The notes below the pieces were generated by a model, which ran no database searches, had not been told where the DNA came from, and saw only the letters and a list, made by a program, of their open reading frames with translations. The translations under genes and the position numbers were made by a program. DNA of 9,175 nt from Candidatus Poseidoniales archaeon. Lineage in GTDB: Archaea; Thermoplasmatota; Poseidoniia; Poseidoniales; Thalassarchaeaceae. Shown in pieces: positions 1 through 6,636 of this stretch. Location: positions 1 through 9,175 of the forward strand of contig JAPKEY010000051.1 of assembly GCA_028821815.1 (NCBI GenBank), in the 5' to 3' direction. Position 1 is the stretch's first letter. Every line of letters starts with the position of its first letter.

Positions 1-1078
1 CTGAGATACCTGCAACACGGGCCCATCCAAAGAATGTCGTGTAGTAATCAGGCTTGTGGAATCCAACTGCATTGAGAAGAGTACCAGATGCAATGTCGAC
101 ATTTGCATTTGGATTGCTAATCTTGGGATTTTCGCTGAGAACTTTTGGCGCGACAACGCGCAATGTCTTGACCGTCTGGAAATTTTTATCATCCGGGCAG
201 ATTTCTTCACCGAGTTTGAATTGTGCAGCAGCCCTTGGGTCTTCTGCACGTAGTACAGCATGACCAAATCCGTAAATGGGCCGCCGAGCAGCCAATTCCT
301 TGCGTACAAACGATTCTACTTCGGCCTCATCGGATGTACCAATACGCTGCACAAATTCAAGGCAAGATTGGTTCGCACGCCCATGCAGTGGACCTGATAG
401 TGCATTCATTGCACTTGAGATTGAAGCGTAAAGGCTAGCCCATCCACTGGCCACTGCTTTTCCTGTAAATGTGGAAAGGTTGCCGCCACCATGATCCATG
501 TGAAGGACGAGGAATACTCGAAGAGTACGTATCATACGTTCTGCATCTACACCATCCATCCCGAGTAGATGAACAAAATTTTCGACCATTCCTTTTTCCG
601 GCTCGCTAGCTACTTCAGGTAATCCACGGCCACCGCGCAAACGAAAGACAGTGGCCATCAGTTCAGGCATTCGCGAGATGAGATTCAGGCCATCTGCTCG
701 AATATCACCGGTTGTTTCAGCAACACCAAGTGCCTGGATTCCAATACTCAACCAATCCATGGGGTGTCCTGAACTGGGGGTTAAAGATTCTAAAACACGA
801 AGCGCACCTGTTGGAAGGCGGGTAGCACGTTGTGCCAATTCATGACGGAAGTCCTGTGACTCCTGCCGATTTGGCAATCTCTTTTCAAATAGCAAGAAAA
901 TGACATCCTCGGGGTCCATGTCTGCCAAATCACCGACAGGGTAACCACAGTAATGGACTCCTTTCTTGGGATCGACGAATGAAGTTCGGCAAGTTCCAAC
1001 AGGAACACCACGTAGACCGGTGTCGAGATGGTCCTCAGTGACCTCAAAGAGGACTTCCTTACCGTTCTCTTCGCTCAT
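1..1078 (-). CDS. gltA: Citrate synthase (3' end cut by window edge)
   Basis: Citrate synthase condenses oxaloacetate and acetyl-CoA to citrate at the entry of the TCA cycle, in the cytoplasm. I translated the minus strand from the ATG at 1078 and 359 residues are open to the window edge. Family signatures are plain: LHMDHGGGNLS (about 192-202, His196 being the oxaloacetate-binding histidine position), NALSGPLHGRANQ with catalytic His232, GFGHAVLRAEDPRA with His273, and NVDIASG with catalytic Asp328. All three catalytic residues are therefore present. Typical length is about 370-390 residues, so only a short C-terminus is missing; the final visible stretch FFGWARVAGIS matches the usual C-terminal region. 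The start is supported by GGAGTGA at 1081-1087. The paralogue 2-methylcitrate synthase cannot be excluded from sequence alone, but no propionate genes are nearby. The gene diverges from the YkgJ-type gene. Confidence 0.95.
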   Translation of the reverse strand, partial: MSEENGKEVLFEVTEDHLDTGLRGVPVGTCRTSFVDPKKGVHYCGYPVGDLADMDPEDVIFLLFEKRLPNRQESQDFRHELAQRATRLPTGALRVLESLTPSSGHPMDWLSIGIQALGVAETTGDIRADGLNLISRMPELMATVFRLRGGRGLPEVASEPEKGMVENFVHLLGMDGVDAERMIRTLRVFLVLHMDHGGGNLSTFTGKAVASGWASLYASISSAMNALSGPLHGRANQSCLEFVQRIGTSDEAEVESFVRKELAARRPIYGFGHAVLRAEDPRAAAQFKLGEEICPDDKNFQTVKTLRVVAPKVLSENPKISNPNANVDIASGTLLNAVGFHKPDYYTTFFGWARVAGIS

Positions 1079-1080
1079 GT

Positions 1081-1087
1081 TCACTCC
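1081..1087 (-). promoter_or_regulatory. Ribosome binding site of the citrate synthase gene
   Basis: On the minus strand GGAGTGA lies just upstream of the ATG at 1078, with five bases between the GGAG core and the start codon. It resembles the archaeal/bacterial Shine-Dalgarno consensus GGAGGTGA and decides the start choice. Confidence 0.65.
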
Positions 1088-1110
1088 TCGGTCTTCGCGA
1101 ACGGAGGGTT

Positions 1111-1120
1111 CGGTATAAGG
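1111..1120 (-). promoter_or_regulatory. Possible TATA box for the citrate synthase gene
   Basis: Read on the minus strand this is CCTTATACCG, an archaeal TATA-like element about 35 bases upstream of the citrate synthase ATG. A transcription start about 25 bases downstream would leave a short leader holding just the GGAGTGA site. This is pattern reading only. On the plus strand TATTACATA near 1135-1143 could serve the divergent gene, but is weaker. Confidence 0.3.
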
Positions 1121-1180
1121 GCAAGGGTTGGGTGTATTACATACAGAATATCGAAAACGGAGACCCTAGTCGTCCCACCC

Positions 1181-1639
1181 ATGGGCAAGCGAGAACCGTG
1201 GTATTCCCGTGGTGTCCGATTTGAATGCCAACCGGATTGCGGCAAGTGCTGTGACCAACCCGGAGGTGTCGTGTTTCTAGCTCCACATGATGCTGAAAGG
1301 CTTGCTACACATCTTGAGATGCCGGTGCAAGATTGGTTGGACAGAGATTGTCGAAGAAGTAACAATGGTCGATACGTTCTACGCTCACGCCCTGAAGATG
1401 ATGTCTGTATCTACCTCAGTGAGGACAAAACGTGCAGTGTGTATGAGGCCAAACCCGACCAATGCTCGGCTTTTCCATGGTGGAATGAAAATATGGCTTC
1501 AAATCGATCTTGGCACAAGACAGTTCAACTGTGTCCGGGACTACGTCAACCAGATTCGAAAACGATTTCATTGCCGGTTATCCAAGGACACTTGGACAAG
1601 GATCGTGTTGCCGAGAAAGGTTTCAGAAAATTGGATTGA
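1181..1639 (+). CDS. YkgJ-family cysteine cluster protein
   Basis: This 152-residue protein matches the YkgJ (zinc/iron-chelating, CxxxCxxCC) family. The N-terminal cluster is C16-x3-C20-x2-C23-C24, followed by C76 and the family's second signature C85-SVYEAKPDQ-C95-SAFPWW, then C118-P-G. These cysteines probably bind Fe-S or zinc; the biochemical role of the family is poorly known and I do not assign one. No signal peptide or membrane span is visible, so it is probably cytoplasmic. The frame stays open upstream to an ATG at 1028, but that would overlap the citrate synthase gene head-on and adds no family-like sequence, so I start at the ATG at 1181, shortly before the cysteine cluster. No good Shine-Dalgarno sits before it, so a leaderless or very short-leader message is possible. 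Confidence 0.88.
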   Translation: MGKREPWYSRGVRFECQPDCGKCCDQPGGVVFLAPHDAERLATHLEMPVQDWLDRDCRRSNNGRYVLRSRPEDDVCIYLSEDKTCSVYEAKPDQCSAFPWWNENMASNRSWHKTVQLCPGLRQPDSKTISLPVIQGHLDKDRVAEKGFRKLD

Positions 1640-1665
1640 GGGGTTAGGGCAGTTATCCTTGAATA

Positions 1666-1674
1666 CCCCCCCCC
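1666..1674. repeat. Nine-cytosine homopolymer
   Basis: A run of nine C between the YkgJ-type gene and the membrane-protein gene, followed by TTTAAT. It lies outside both reading frames, so its length does not affect either protein. With the GGGGT at 1640-1644 it could form a weak G/C stem ahead of a short T run, a possible but unconvincing terminator. Confidence 0.6.
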
Positions 1675-1686
1675 TTTAATCGAACC

Positions 1687-2280
1687 ATGGAGAATGGACC
1701 CAAATTCACCTTGATTGGCTCTGGAATTGTCACCCTCATTGCAATCGTAATTGCCATAGTTGGTGTAATTGACACCATGGAGATTGATGTTGAGGAATAT
1801 TCAATTTTCAAAGGTACTGATGGGGAAGTTGAAGTGGTCAAAGGTGGAACATACACCGTTTTCGTGAATGACGAATTCACCTGCCAGCAAACAGAAATAT
1901 CAGTGGCTGACGATCTCTATGAATATTTTGAAGCCGATTGCGACTCAATTATGGATGAAGAAGGGTGGAGGGCAATAGGAGTCTTCTACACCGACACGAA
2001 TGGAAATTTGGATGTGCAATCAAATCATGAAATCCTAATCATCGACGATATGACATATCTGGAAGAAGGTGCTTGGTCTGTATTGGGTGGTTGTTGCTTT
2101 GTCTGTATTGGCTTAATTGGTCTAATCATTGGAGCCGCCTGGGCCTATTCAAGTAAGCCTGTCACCCAGATGGTAGTAATGCCGCAAGGAGTTCAACCGC
2201 AGATGCAAGTTCCAGTCGCCCCTGGATATACACCTGGAAATTTGGTCATCACTCAACAGGAAGAAGAACCCGGCGCTTGA
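1687..2280 (+). CDS. Two-span membrane protein with an extracytoplasmic loop, function unknown
   Basis: I do not recognise a named family for this 197-residue protein. It has a hydrophobic helix at about 8-28 (rich in I, V, A), an acidic loop at about 30-128, a second helix at about 129-154 containing a CCFVC cluster, and a Pro/Gln/Val-rich tail (155-197) ending in EEEPGA. The likely topology is both termini inside and the loop outside. The loop has exactly two cysteines, C66 and C85, which could form a disulfide. The ATG at 1687 lacks a Shine-Dalgarno sequence, suggesting a leaderless or weakly initiated message. The last 32 bases overlap the convergent DnaA-like gene. Similar small anchored proteins with Pro/Gln tails are common as unassigned genes in marine archaea, which is context and not evidence of function. 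Confidence 0.8.
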   Translation: MENGPKFTLIGSGIVTLIAIVIAIVGVIDTMEIDVEEYSIFKGTDGEVEVVKGGTYTVFVNDEFTCQQTEISVADDLYEYFEADCDSIMDEEGWRAIGVFYTDTNGNLDVQSNHEILIIDDMTYLEEGAWSVLGGCCFVCIGLIGLIIGAAWAYSSKPVTQMVVMPQGVQPQMQVPVAPGYTPGNLVITQQEEEPGA

Positions 2281-4111
2281 GAGGCCATAGAATGGCCATC
2301 TGAGGCTCACTGTAGTCTGGAATGAGGACTGGGATATCAGTTGCCTGAATCAGGTCACCAGGGTCGAATTCATCGATAGGGGGGGCATATTCTCCTGCAC
2401 CCAGTTCCTGTAACTTATCGAGATGTCCCTCGATGGCCAACATCCGATCGGTAAACGATACCAATTCGTCAGAAGATGCTGAATTAACACGCCTCGAGAT
2501 ATGATGAATTTCTCGATTTAATTCTCTCAACTCAAAGCGATGCTCATGAATGATGCTTTCTAAGTGTTCTAGCGCTGAGTCGGTCAAGGCATCTATGTTC
2601 TGGCCGACTGGAATTTCAGGGGCGCTGGTAGACTTTGAACCTCGTTCTGCGATTTCTTCTAGATGTCCACGCAAGGTATCTGCTGTGAGAGATTCTGCTG
2701 CCTCTAGTGACGAGGGAAGAGTGATTTCAGGAGGAATGTAATCATCGGTTACTGCCATTCTTTCACTGATGATTTCAGCACGATGTTCGGCCGGTTCAGG
2801 CAGTACTGCATCGAGTATTTCTGAAACTATTTGTGCGCCACGAGCATCGGTATCCATCTCATCTTCTACGATGTGATCGGTCATGGTTGGTGGCTCACCA
2901 GAAAGCAATGTTCGGACATCGGCTGCGCCCATGATTAAGGCTCCAGAATCCAAGGCGAGGCAGACGGTTTCAAAATCGGCTTTCACCCGACTCCATTGCC
3001 CTCTACTACGACTTACCATGACCTGGAGTTGTGGGTCGGTAAGAGATACACCGCGCGACAGTGTATTGCGTCTAAGCATCAGTAGCATCGTCGCTTCAGA
3101 TGGGGTGCCAAGTTCAACATGAACCCCGGATGAAATTGCTTGACGAAGTCGACCGATCGGGAGTGAATCTGCAGCCAATCGTCGTGAAGAGGTCAGAATA
3201 ACTTGTGCACCAATGTCGATTGCCCAACCGACAATGTTTGCCAGAATTGCTGCACCACTCGGACGCATTAGAATGCGGTCGGCATCGTCGATGAGGAGTG
3301 TGCTGGCATACAGGAGTAGATCATCCCACCCATCGGGAAGATGTTCAGGAAATGTTTCAGCTGTAATGAGCCGCACATCGCGGTCAGGAATACTCGCATG
3401 TAGAGATTCCCCGGTTGCCCACAGCAAGTGACTCTTACCAGTTCCCGATGTACCATAGATTAGGAGTGGATTCAAGCGTCGACCCGGATAATCAATGACC
3501 TCGTTGGACGCCTGTGTGGCAATTCGATTCGATGGACCTTCTTGCCAACGAGCAAAATCTAGGCCTGAACGCTCGGTGAGATATGGTGGCCAATGACCAG
3601 CATATTCCATTGAAGAGGGGGCTGGCCCGGGATCGGATATTTGCGGACTTCCCAATTCAGCACCACTCAGAGGTTCAGCTGGGTTTAAGCCCCTGTGCTG
3701 ATCCAATACCTCTCGCCAAATGGGAACGATTGGGTCTCGTGATGAGGGTCCATCCTCTCCTATGACCCAACGAGGCGTGTCTGCGGGTAACTTCGATTGT
3801 TGTGGATCTAGATTCAGGGGGCTACCCTCTAGAATACGGCCCCTCATCGCTTCAAGTCGGGCGTGAACCGTCTCGGCATAATCGGTTTCATCACCACTGA
3901 GAATTGACAGTCGCTCCAAAGGAGAAGGCGCATTTGCAGGTAAATCATGCCGAGCCGCGAATCTTGCCTCAGCACGCGCACGTTCTCGGATGGAAATATG
4001 GTCAAGCAGGGTACTCTTGCCCTCAGAATCGGGGGGTTTGCGGCTGGATTCACCGAGAAAACGGCGACTGCGCTCCATCGCATCTCGAAGCGGAGTGCGG
4101 ATGACCGTCAT
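2249..4111 (-). CDS. DnaA-like AAA+ ATPase without the DnaA DNA-binding domain
   Basis: This is a 620-residue protein. Residues 182-400 follow DnaA domain III closely: LDFARWQEGPSNRIA, then NPLLIYG leading into Walker A GTSGTGKS (220-227), Walker B LLIDDAD (272-278), sensor 1 ILTSSR (305-310), RLRQ (321-324, probable arginine-finger position) and a helical lid to about 400. Residues 1-180 are a charged, then proline-rich, extension unlike DnaA. After the lid there is no domain IV helix-turn-helix; instead there is an acidic linker and a predicted coiled coil at about 508-570. ATP binding is expected, but sequence-specific binding to DnaA boxes is not. The ATG overlaps the upstream DUF835 gene's stop as ATGA, with GGAGG at 4119-4123 seven bases before it, so the two are translationally coupled. 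Its role is unknown; a replication initiator is unlikely because archaea use Orc1/Cdc6. Hda-like regulator or assembly ATPase are alternatives. Confidence 0.87.
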   Translation of the reverse strand: MTVIRTPLRDAMERSRRFLGESSRKPPDSEGKSTLLDHISIRERARAEARFAARHDLPANAPSPLERLSILSGDETDYAETVHARLEAMRGRILEGSPLNLDPQQSKLPADTPRWVIGEDGPSSRDPIVPIWREVLDQHRGLNPAEPLSGAELGSPQISDPGPAPSSMEYAGHWPPYLTERSGLDFARWQEGPSNRIATQASNEVIDYPGRRLNPLLIYGTSGTGKSHLLWATGESLHASIPDRDVRLITAETFPEHLPDGWDDLLLYASTLLIDDADRILMRPSGAAILANIVGWAIDIGAQVILTSSRRLAADSLPIGRLRQAISSGVHVELGTPSEATMLLMLRRNTLSRGVSLTDPQLQVMVSRSRGQWSRVKADFETVCLALDSGALIMGAADVRTLLSGEPPTMTDHIVEDEMDTDARGAQIVSEILDAVLPEPAEHRAEIISERMAVTDDYIPPEITLPSSLEAAESLTADTLRGHLEEIAERGSKSTSAPEIPVGQNIDALTDSALEHLESIIHEHRFELRELNREIHHISRRVNSASSDELVSFTDRMLAIEGHLDKLQELGAGEYAPPIDEFDPGDLIQATDIPVLIPDYSEPQMAILWPLKRRVLLPVE

Positions 4112-6096
4112 TTTTCAGCCTCCTTGAGAGCGACTAGGGCCCCATCTGGATCAACCTCAAACATGTCTACAATCGATTGGATTTCCACACCCCGTGCTTC
4201 TAACTTGCGTAGTCGTTCCCAAATTGTCACTTGAGAACTCCCCCGACCAGAAAATGCATTCCCCATCGCTCTGACTGCAGATTTTTCTGTTTCCGCTAAC
4301 CGCCCTGTCAAGTGCTGTGTTCGTTGAGATCGGCTGCTGGCCTCTCGCACCGCTGTGTTCGAACTCAATGGAGGGGTGGCTTCGGATAAGTCACCACCGG
4401 CAGCAGCACGACTGGCAGCACTCATACCAATAACGCGCATATCAGGACCCGTTTCATAATGAACACCTGGTTCGATAATTCGGGCTCTACTTGCTGCAAA
4501 ATCGAGTTTGTTTCTCTCGGTAATCACTTCTCCGGGAATGATCACCTTGGCTTCGACATCTCGGGCACGGGTTGCAGCCAAATCCATTCCTTCTTTTTCA
4601 AATCGGTTCCCATCTTCTGTGATTATTTCACCTACGTCTGTGGGATTCAAATGAATGAGCCCATCTTTGGGAGAAGATGTTCGTCGGATCTTCCGTGCGA
4701 TATTTCCGCGGTGGTTGATGGTGGGGGGTTTCGGGTCCTTCGGTAATTCAGGGATTATTTCGGGCACAATTTCCTCATCGATTTCTGGCTCAGGTTCAAC
4801 TTCAACAACAATTTCAGGTTGCACGGTTGGTACTTCATCATCACCGCGATTTGCTGAGGGGACTGTGGCCCATTCAGGCAATTGTTCATCTGTTGAATCG
4901 ATTGAATCCACAGTGTCAGTAACCTCTTGAATTTCAGATTGGCGTTCTTCACGCCAAGCATCAACTACACCACTAATCGACCACCGATTGTCGGATTCAG
5001 TGACTTCCGGGGCAGTAGTGGGTTGAGGGGTGTGGACAATGGGTTCGGGAATCTCAATTGCAGACCAATCATCCGAACAAAATGGATGGCCTTCTAGTCT
5101 GGCAGGCCTCTCTGCCCAATGACTCACTCGTGCACCATCGAGAATGTCAACCTCGCGCACAAGAATGGCGCGTTGACGGGGGGTGAATACATCGAGGTCC
5201 ACGGGTAGGAGTAGAAGATGCTCATCAGAGGTAATCGAATCGACAAGGAAGCGAATCAATTCGAGCGAACGATCAAACCCATGCAATCCAGAGAGATATT
5301 CGAGGCCATCGAGAAGGATGCACGCTCGATTTGCACCGAACAAGAAACCATCGATCTTTCGTCGTACTTCTTCCAATGTGGCATTACAAATATTGTCACC
5401 ATCCACCTTTTCAGTCAACCATGTGGTCACAGGTATTGGTAACCCAACTTCATCTTCCAACCGATTACCAGGGATTCGTGAGATCACCAACAGAGGGTGA
5501 CCAATCCGGCCGAGGTGAGCTGCCATCAACATCACGGCACCAGGTGTTTGTGTATCGATGAGTGCGACCATGCCCGGCAACAATTCTGAGCCGGGGTGGA
5601 ATGGTAGCGGGGGAAGTTCAGTGGATGGCGCATCGACTTCGACCTCACCATCTGGCATCCATGCATCGAGGCGTTTCCATTGCCGGCGCTTTCTTTGACG
5701 TCGATGCCACCATGCTTCAGCTTCGAAATCTTCACTCCAAGGCAGAACTTCACCCTCCTCCAAATGTAAAATCGCAAGTGGGTGCAAACTCTCAATTAAA
5801 TCGAGATCGATTCCGTCATGTCTAGACAATTGACTGCCCTCTAGAGATGCGGCCTCCTGTAGGGCACCCAGGGCTGCATGGCCAGAAAGCATCGAACCCT
5901 CTGAATCTTCATACAACACCATTGAAGGGGTTCCTTTCCGGACAGTAATTTGCCCAACAGCGCCACCAAGCGCACCTGCTTCGCAGCGAATATATCCTGA
6001 TTCGGAACGCTTCTGCATATCGACTAGGAGAAGTTCGAGAACACCTGCGCCACCGCGCCGTGTTTCGTTAACTTCCCCAGTTGGTAGTTCGACCAT
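4108..6096 (-). CDS. DUF835-domain protein with degenerate C-terminal repeats
   Basis: This 662-residue protein has a DUF835 domain at about 168-320. Its typical features are LVISRIPGNR (about 203-212), a WLTEK segment, ACILLDGLEYLSG (about 258-270), a following RFLVDSI helix and LLLPVDLDVFTPRQ. DUF835 occurs mainly in archaea, often next to signalling domains; its biochemical role is not established. The N-terminal 15-110 segment (YIRCEAG, ITVRKGTPSMVLYED, ALGALQEAASLEG) recalls DUF4388/PATAN-type domains, a tentative match. Residues 390-455 form an acidic Glu/Pro-rich linker, 489-566 hold a degenerate repeat, and 622-662 form a small predicted helical end. No membrane span or signal peptide is seen. 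The frame stays open to an ATG at 6204, but that extension would translate a GC hairpin, so I choose the ATG at 6096 after GGTGAG. It is the first gene of the operon with the DnaA-like ATPase. Confidence 0.82.
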   Translation of the reverse strand: MVELPTGEVNETRRGGAGVLELLLVDMQKRSESGYIRCEAGALGGAVGQITVRKGTPSMVLYEDSEGSMLSGHAALGALQEAASLEGSQLSRHDGIDLDLIESLHPLAILHLEEGEVLPWSEDFEAEAWWHRRQRKRRQWKRLDAWMPDGEVEVDAPSTELPPLPFHPGSELLPGMVALIDTQTPGAVMLMAAHLGRIGHPLLVISRIPGNRLEDEVGLPIPVTTWLTEKVDGDNICNATLEEVRRKIDGFLFGANRACILLDGLEYLSGLHGFDRSLELIRFLVDSITSDEHLLLLPVDLDVFTPRQRAILVREVDILDGARVSHWAERPARLEGHPFCSDDWSAIEIPEPIVHTPQPTTAPEVTESDNRWSISGVVDAWREERQSEIQEVTDTVDSIDSTDEQLPEWATVPSANRGDDEVPTVQPEIVVEVEPEPEIDEEIVPEIIPELPKDPKPPTINHRGNIARKIRRTSSPKDGLIHLNPTDVGEIITEDGNRFEKEGMDLAATRARDVEAKVIIPGEVITERNKLDFAASRARIIEPGVHYETGPDMRVIGMSAASRAAAGGDLSEATPPLSSNTAVREASSRSQRTQHLTGRLAETEKSAVRAMGNAFSGRGSSQVTIWERLRKLEARGVEIQSIVDMFEVDPDGALVALKEAEK
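4119..4123 (-). promoter_or_regulatory. Ribosome binding site of the DnaA-like gene
   Basis: GGAGG on the minus strand sits seven bases before the ATG at 4111, inside the last codons of the DUF835 gene. With the ATGA stop/start overlap at 4108-4111 this indicates coupled translation of the two proteins. Confidence 0.7.
4398..4632 (-). repeat. Degenerate protein-coding repeat in the DUF835 protein
   Basis: Residues 489-566 contain two good copies and one partial copy of a unit of about 28-33 residues: GEIITE...MDLAATRARDVE, then GEVITERNKLDFAASRARIIE, then a shorter IGMSAASRAAA. The shared core is G-E-x-I-T-E ... D-[LF]-A-A-[TS]-R-A-R-x-[VI]-E. The copies differ in length and residues, so this is an old duplication and not an assembly artefact. 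Confidence 0.65.
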
Positions 6097-6104
6097 CTGC
6101 TCAC

Positions 6105-6119
6105 CGACGCTGTGCGTCG
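6105..6119. promoter_or_regulatory. Short perfect inverted repeat in the DUF835 gene leader
   Basis: CGACGC (6105-6110) and GCGTCG (6114-6119) are perfect reverse complements around a 3-base loop. The repeat lies directly upstream of the GGTGAG and ATG of the DUF835 gene, so in RNA a hairpin would sit next to the ribosome binding site; as DNA it could be an operator. The function is inferred from position only. Confidence 0.4.
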
Positions 6120-6141
6120 TCTCTAACGCCTCTTGAATCAA

Positions 6142-6161
6142 CCGCCCCCCCAAGGGGGCGG
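6142..6161. promoter_or_regulatory. GC-only hairpin between divergent genes
   Basis: CCGCCCCC (6142-6149) pairs perfectly with GGGGGCGG (6154-6161) around a CCAA loop, giving an 8-bp all-G/C stem. It lies four bases before the chosen ATG (6166) of the DUF309 gene and 45 bases upstream of the DUF835 gene start. There is no T run on either side that would mark a standard intrinsic terminator. It may be a regulatory stem-loop or a protein-binding palindrome. Confidence 0.55.
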
Positions 6162-6165
6162 AACC

Positions 6166-6612
6166 ATGTTTACAAGTGACTCTCCAAAACGCCGTGATAT
6201 TCAAGCAGGAGATGCGATTCGAGGAGAATGGGGCCTTTCCGTGAAACTATCGGAACAACAATCCAATTGGCTTGATGCAGGTATTGAACATTTCAACGCA
6301 GGTCGGTTTTGGCATGCGCATGAAGATTGGGAATATCTTTGGAAATCACTCAAAGGAAATGCCAACCAGGAACTCATCGATGGTGTCCAAGGCATCATCC
6401 AGGTTGCAGCAATGCTATTGAATCATGAACGAAAGAAAGTTCGGGGTGTCACCAATCTATGGATCAAGTCAAGTGCCAAGTTGAAGCCAGTAATAGTGGG
6501 TCTATTTGGCATTGACATTGCCAGCCTATATGCAGATTCAGAACCATTTCATCGAGATGTTGAAGATTTTTTATTGGATGCGAGTATCGTACAAATCAAG
6601 CAACAATCTTGA
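6166..6612 (+). CDS. DUF309-family protein
   Basis: This small soluble protein has 148 residues from the ATG at 6166. The DUF309 signature is clear: FNAGRFWHAHEDWEYLW at 43-59, followed by helix DGVQGIIQVAAML at 72-84 and a further helical region. The family is all-helical with a conserved AHExWE motif whose histidine and glutamates may bind metal; its cellular role is unknown. The start is uncertain. A TTG at 6133 would read through the GC hairpin and is rejected. A GTG at 6241 would give 123 residues, beginning closer to the conserved domain as many family members do, but codons between 6166 and 6241 look coding-like. A downstream gene follows after 24 bases in the same direction, suggesting an operon. 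No membrane span or signal peptide is visible. Confidence 0.85.
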   Translation: MFTSDSPKRRDIQAGDAIRGEWGLSVKLSEQQSNWLDAGIEHFNAGRFWHAHEDWEYLWKSLKGNANQELIDGVQGIIQVAAMLLNHERKKVRGVTNLWIKSSAKLKPVIVGLFGIDIASLYADSEPFHRDVEDFLLDASIVQIKQQS

Positions 6613-6636
6613 GAGGGGTAACGCTGTGCGCGATGC

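Noticed and set aside
1028..1180. N-terminal extension of the YkgJ-type protein from the ATG at 1028
   Set aside because: It would overlap the first codons of citrate synthase head-on, and the citrate synthase start is supported by a ribosome binding site. The extension adds nothing family-like.
2249..4111. Annotating the ATPase as a true DnaA replication initiator
   Set aside because: Only domain III is recognisable; domain IV and its signature are missing, and the surrounding genome looks archaeal.
4459..4930. Plus-strand open frames of about 90 residues across the DUF835 gene
   Set aside because: They are antisense shadows of a long, well-supported coding frame, with Ser/Ile/Gly-rich low-complexity sequence mirroring the acidic linker.
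6097..6204. 36-residue N-terminal extension of the DUF835 protein from the ATG at 6204
   Set aside because: It would translate the GC hairpin and overlap the divergent DUF309 gene; the ATG at 6096 has a GGTGAG just upstream.
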